Made by a program: the position numbers and the translations under genes. From Desulfobulbaceae bacterium (GTDB taxonomy: Bacteria > Desulfobacterota > Desulfobulbia > Desulfobulbales > Desulfobulbaceae): a stretch of 11,444 nt of DNA. This document shows positions 8,939 through 11,444 of the stretch, piece after piece. Each line of letters opens with the position of its first letter. Within the stretch, counting starts at the first letter, position 1. Below the pieces are notes generated by a model that saw only the letters and a list, made by a program, of their open reading frames with translations, made no database searches and was not told the DNA's origin. Location of the stretch: the NCBI GenBank assembly GCA_007121995.1, contig SKJK01000149.1, forward strand, positions 1-11,444, written 5' to 3'.

Positions 8939-10069
8939 TTAGAGCTTCATGGGCATAATGATGCTGATAAACCCTTTGTCATCGTCAGAGGTTATCATGC
9001 AGGGACTTTCCTGGGAGCTGATGCTGGCAGATATAGTGTCTCCTTCCATCACCTGCAGACTTTCTATGAAATATCGGCAGTTAAAGCCAAGTGACATTGG
9101 TTCGCCGGTATACGACACGGTAAATTCATCTTTTGCTGACCCATAGTCTGCATTCTGAGATGTCAAGACCATGGTGTTGTCGTGGACATCCATCCTGATG
9201 GCATGAAAAATATCTTCAGTGAAGAGGTTGATTCGTTTTAAGCTTTCCAGAAAGCGGTTTCTGTCAATAGTAATGATATTGTCATTGCCCAGAACATGCA
9301 TGATGCTTTGAATATCGGGAAAGTCACTCTCCATCAGGCGAATGATAAGCAAAGCGTCCTGACTTTTAAAAACCGCCTGTTTTTCTTCAATTCCCATGAA
9401 TACTGTATCCTTGCTGTCGCAGAACTTTCTGATTTCCTGGACACCTCGTCGTGGGATCAGCGTGGTGGGATTCAGCCGCAGGTCTCGCACCGAGTCCGGT
9501 ACCTGCCGGCTCATGAGAGTCAAACGGTGCCCGTCGGAGGATACCATTTTCAGGAAAAGCTGATCGTCTTCTTCAACTTTCTGCAGCAGGGCGGCAGTCA
9601 ATGAGAACATGTTTTCTTTGTCCAGGGCGATGGAAAAAATGGTTTTATCCACCAGATCGACGATAATGGTACTGTCCACTGAAACCATGGCGCTTTCATC
9701 GTAGGCTGGAAAGTGCGGGAATTCATCGGCCACCATGCCTGCCAGGCGATAGAGGCTCGATCCAGCGGTAATTTCCACCCAGTTATTGTCGACTTCTTGA
9801 AATGATATGGTGGCAGATCCCGATTCCCTGGCGACCTCATACAGCTTTTTAGCCGGCAGGGTGAGGGTTCCGGTTGCCAGCACTTCCGCAGGAATGGTTT
9901 GCTTCAAGGCGATTTCCAGGTCGGTCCCGGTGATGACGATGTGGTCGGTTTCGACTTCAATGAGGACATTGGCCAGTATAGCAATCGTCCCTTTTTTACC
10001 GGTGATATTCTGCTGAGCGCTGACGGAGCGGAGTAATTCATCCCTGCCGATATTGAAATGAAACGCCAT
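8939..10069 (-). CDS. dnaN: DNA polymerase III beta subunit (sliding clamp)
   Basis: The ring-shaped processivity clamp that tethers replicative polymerase and repair factors to DNA. The 376-aa protein has the usual three-domain length. Recognisable family segments are ILANVLIEV (31-39), ITGTDLEIAL (46-55), LPAKKLYEVARE (71-82), SSDGHRLTL (177-185), RLMESDFPDIQSIM (244-257), the late SLGFNCRYFIESL (326-338) and the C-terminal MPMKL, equivalent to the MPMRL end of other clamps. The ATG at 10069 is chosen because AGGA (complement of 10077-10080) lies seven bases upstream and the N-terminus fits the family; the frame extended to 10132 adds 21 unrelated residues. It is the first gene of the minus-strand block. 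dnaA is not upstream of it; a divergent serine hydrolase is there instead. Confidence 0.97.
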   Translation of the reverse strand: MAFHFNIGRDELLRSVSAQQNITGKKGTIAILANVLIEVETDHIVITGTDLEIALKQTIPAEVLATGTLTLPAKKLYEVARESGSATISFQEVDNNWVEITAGSSLYRLAGMVADEFPHFPAYDESAMVSVDSTIIVDLVDKTIFSIALDKENMFSLTAALLQKVEEDDQLFLKMVSSDGHRLTLMSRQVPDSVRDLRLNPTTLIPRRGVQEIRKFCDSKDTVFMGIEEKQAVFKSQDALLIIRLMESDFPDIQSIMHVLGNDNIITIDRNRFLESLKRINLFTEDIFHAIRMDVHDNTMVLTSQNADYGSAKDEFTVSYTGEPMSLGFNCRYFIESLQVMEGDTISASISSQESPCMITSDDDKGFISIIMPMKL

Positions 10070-10160
10070 GGTGCCATCCTTTGGTGGAAATTTGATGTTG
10101 GAAGCGATGCAACAGCGTATCTGGAAGAGCACGTTGCTGTTACAGTTGTGAAACGGGTCG

Positions 10161-10183
10161 CCGGGTGCATGCGAGCATGCCGG
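10161..10183. repeat. Inverted repeat with twin GCATGC palindromes
   Basis: Two GCATGC palindromes (10167-10172 and 10175-10180) are separated by GA and flanked by CCG (10161-10163) and CGG (10181-10183). As RNA this could fold as GCATG/CATGC around a CGAG loop, with an outer CCG/CGG pairing and a three-base bulge. It may be an operator or a leader hairpin; no function can be assigned. Confidence 0.4.
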
Positions 10184-10273
10184 TCATACCCTCTGCCTGT
10201 CACCTGGCCTCGTATGACGGGAAGGAACGGAGTGATTGCAATGTCGTATCTGTCGCTGTGATCGCGCCGCATC

Positions 10274-10287
10274 ATCCCCGTGGGGAT
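10274..10287. repeat. Short inverted repeat ATCCCC-GT-GGGGAT
   Basis: A perfect six-base inverted repeat with a two-base centre. The size and symmetry suit a dimeric regulator binding site, but a 14-bp palindrome can also arise by chance. It lies six bases from the neighbouring TTGACGG repeat. Confidence 0.4.
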
Positions 10288-10292
10288 ACGCC

Positions 10293-10315
10293 TTGACGGC
10301 CAGGGTTTCCGTCAA
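10293..10315. repeat. Inverted repeat TTGACGG-N9-CCGTCAA next to an A-tract
   Basis: Seven-base perfect arms (10293-10299 and 10309-10315) around a nine-base loop, with the right arm merging into a run of A. Both arms contain TTGAC, resembling a -35 element, but no -10 at proper spacing was found on either strand. On the minus strand the T-run precedes the stem and on the plus strand A follows it, so it is not an intrinsic terminator for either direction. Confidence 0.45.
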
Positions 10316-10390
10316 AAAAAACATCCCTCAAATTACTATAAATCATATTAATTTTCAATGAAATAATGGGATTTGCTCCTGTTGAAAATA

Positions 10391-11444
10391 ATGAAAGATC
10401 AGATAAATATTAATCTAGACAGGGTATGTGCTCTGGGGCTTGAGCAGGGCGTTTTTCATGGCGTGTCGGCGGCGGTAAGTGTGCGGGGAAAAAAAGGTCG
10501 GTATCGTGGTCTGTTCACTGGCGGTTGGACGAGAAATGATGAGCATCGGGAGGCGGTGGGTCGGGAAACCTTGTTTGATCTGGCATCGTTGACCAAACCC
10601 TTGTGTACCACCCTGTGTACTCTGCACCTCGTTAACCAGGGAAAATTGACCTTGGACACTCCTTGCCGGTCAGTACTCGATGTCCATGTGCCAGTGGACA
10701 AGAAGAAAATAACCATAGGGCATTTACTTGCGCACTGTTCTGGGTTGCCTGCGTATCGCATGTATTTTCAAGATGTTAATCCGGTAGCAGCGCGGAAAAA
10801 CGTCCTGAAAATTCTTGATTTGATCTTAAACGAACCATTACTGCATAGACCTGGAACCACCAGGGTGTACAGTGATTTTGGGTTTATTCTGCTGGCGGCC
10901 ATTGTTGAACAAATAACCGGTGCACGTTTAGAACAGGTGTTTCAAGATATGATTGCCGCCCCTCTACACCTCGCGGCCGATCTACACTTTCTGCCTCTTG
11001 AGTCTACAGCGATGATGGCTGGTCGGTCTGTCGCAGCGACAGAGCATTGTACCTGGCGACGAAAAATTATCCAGGGAGAGGTCCATGATGAACATTGCTG
11101 GTTGATGGGGGGAGTGTCTGGGCATGCCGGCCTGTTTGGAACAGCTGAGGCGGTCTTGCGACTCTGTGAGCACATTCTGGAAGCATGGCAGGGGAGGGTT
11201 TCGCACATGGTGGAAATGAATGCGCTGATACAGCGGGCATTGGCTTTTGCAAACGATACCGGAAAATTAAGGCTGGGATTTGATACTCCGACGTCTGGTC
11301 GATCAACCAGTGGGCGTTATTTTTCACCCAGGAGTGCCGGTCATCTGGGGTTCAGCGGAACGTCGTTCTGGATTGATCCCGACCAGGAAGTTATCGTGGT
11401 GCTGTTGACCAACAGGATCCATCCTGCAAGAACTAATGAAAAAA
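10391..11444 (+). CDS. Serine hydrolase, class C beta-lactamase/PBP-like family (3' end missing)
   Basis: The frame runs from ATG 10391 past the right edge, giving 351 residues without a stop. It has the three-part active site of the beta-lactamase-related serine hydrolase family (Pfam Beta-lactamase): nucleophile motif SLTK (Ser66, Lys69) in the context FDLASLTKP, a tyrosine motif YSD (160-162) followed by FGFILLAAIVEQITG, and HLG (318-320) in HLGFSGTSFW, equivalent to KTG of true beta-lactamases. GGVSGHAGLFGTA (240-252) is also typical of this family. No signal peptide or membrane segment is visible at the N-terminus, so the part seen looks cytosolic. The family includes esterases, D-aminopeptidases and peptidoglycan-acting enzymes; the substrate cannot be told, and antibiotic resistance should not be assumed. 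No good Shine-Dalgarno precedes the ATG; an in-frame TTG at 10373 is a less likely start. It diverges from dnaN. Confidence 0.88.
   Translation, partial: MKDQININLDRVCALGLEQGVFHGVSAAVSVRGKKGRYRGLFTGGWTRNDEHREAVGRETLFDLASLTKPLCTTLCTLHLVNQGKLTLDTPCRSVLDVHVPVDKKKITIGHLLAHCSGLPAYRMYFQDVNPVAARKNVLKILDLILNEPLLHRPGTTRVYSDFGFILLAAIVEQITGARLEQVFQDMIAAPLHLAADLHFLPLESTAMMAGRSVAATEHCTWRRKIIQGEVHDEHCWLMGGVSGHAGLFGTAEAVLRLCEHILEAWQGRVSHMVEMNALIQRALAFANDTGKLRLGFDTPTSGRSTSGRYFSPRSAGHLGFSGTSFWIDPDQEVIVVLLTNRIHPARTNEK

Larger units (their letters stand above)
10070..10390. other. Divergent dnaN / serine hydrolase intergenic region
   Basis: A 321-bp stretch between divergent start codons that must hold the signals for both directions. 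Three inverted repeats (listed separately) lie at 10161-10183, 10274-10287 and 10293-10315. From about 10314 to 10360 it becomes strongly AT-rich. Overlapping -10-like hexamers lie there: TATAAA at 10337-10342 on +, and TATAGT (complement of 10335-10340) on -, but neither has a convincing -35. No DnaA box (TTATNCACA or its complement) was found by eye, so an origin is not supported. Small open frames here are short and unlike known proteins. No tRNA or known riboswitch was recognised. Confidence 0.5.

Noticed and set aside
9644-9652. TTATCCACC as a DnaA box
   Set aside because: One mismatch, single copy and within dnaN coding sequence.
10058-10261. Small + strand open frame (67 codons) in the dnaN upstream gap
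   Set aside because: No ribosome-binding site, overlaps the dnaN start in antisense, and the composition is not protein-like.
10293-10322. TTGACGG stem with A-tract as an intrinsic terminator
   Set aside because: The T-run lies before the stem on the minus strand, and A rather than T follows it on the plus strand, so orientation is wrong both ways.

Overview
The window is mostly conserved bacterial housekeeping DNA, with seven intact or nearly intact recognisable genes and one truncated gene at the right edge. The gene set suggests a Gram-negative, proteobacterium-like anaerobe or microaerophile: a sigma-54 activator of the NifA type, a cobalamin-independent queuosine enzyme (QueH), and a long GyrB (803 aa) with the TOPRIM-region insertion known from Proteobacteria and Desulfobacterota. 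My best guess is Desulfobacterota (sulfate-reducer-like). This is inferred from protein style alone and was not tested by any search. I see no transposase, integrase, CRISPR array, tRNA, rRNA or phage gene.

Layout. Left block, + strand, 1-2857: the 3' part of a GAF/AAA+/Fis sigma-54-dependent regulator (start lies left of the window), queH overlapping its stop codon by one base, a 145-bp gap with several self-complementary stretches, then rdgB. This block meets the next one tail to tail across only 55 bp (2858-2912). Central block, - strand, 10069 down to 2913: dnaN, gyrB, gyrA, gpsA, tightly packed and probably co-transcribed. Right block: a 321-bp non-coding gap (10070-10390) with three inverted repeats and an AT-rich end, then a divergent + strand serine hydrolase of the class C beta-lactamase/PBP-like family that runs off the window.

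How the genes fit together. dnaN (sliding clamp) and gyrB/gyrA (DNA gyrase) serve replication and supercoiling; gpsA makes glycerol-3-phosphate for phospholipids. In many bacteria dnaN and gyrB sit beside dnaA and recF. Here recF is absent between dnaN and gyrB, and dnaA is not upstream of dnaN within the window. On the left, the regulator and queH look translationally coupled, while rdgB has its own strong ribosome-binding site. I found no convincing new biological system. The best second-look items are the two structured intergenic regions, the gyrB start without a clear Shine-Dalgarno, and the slippery A-tract in the regulator gene.
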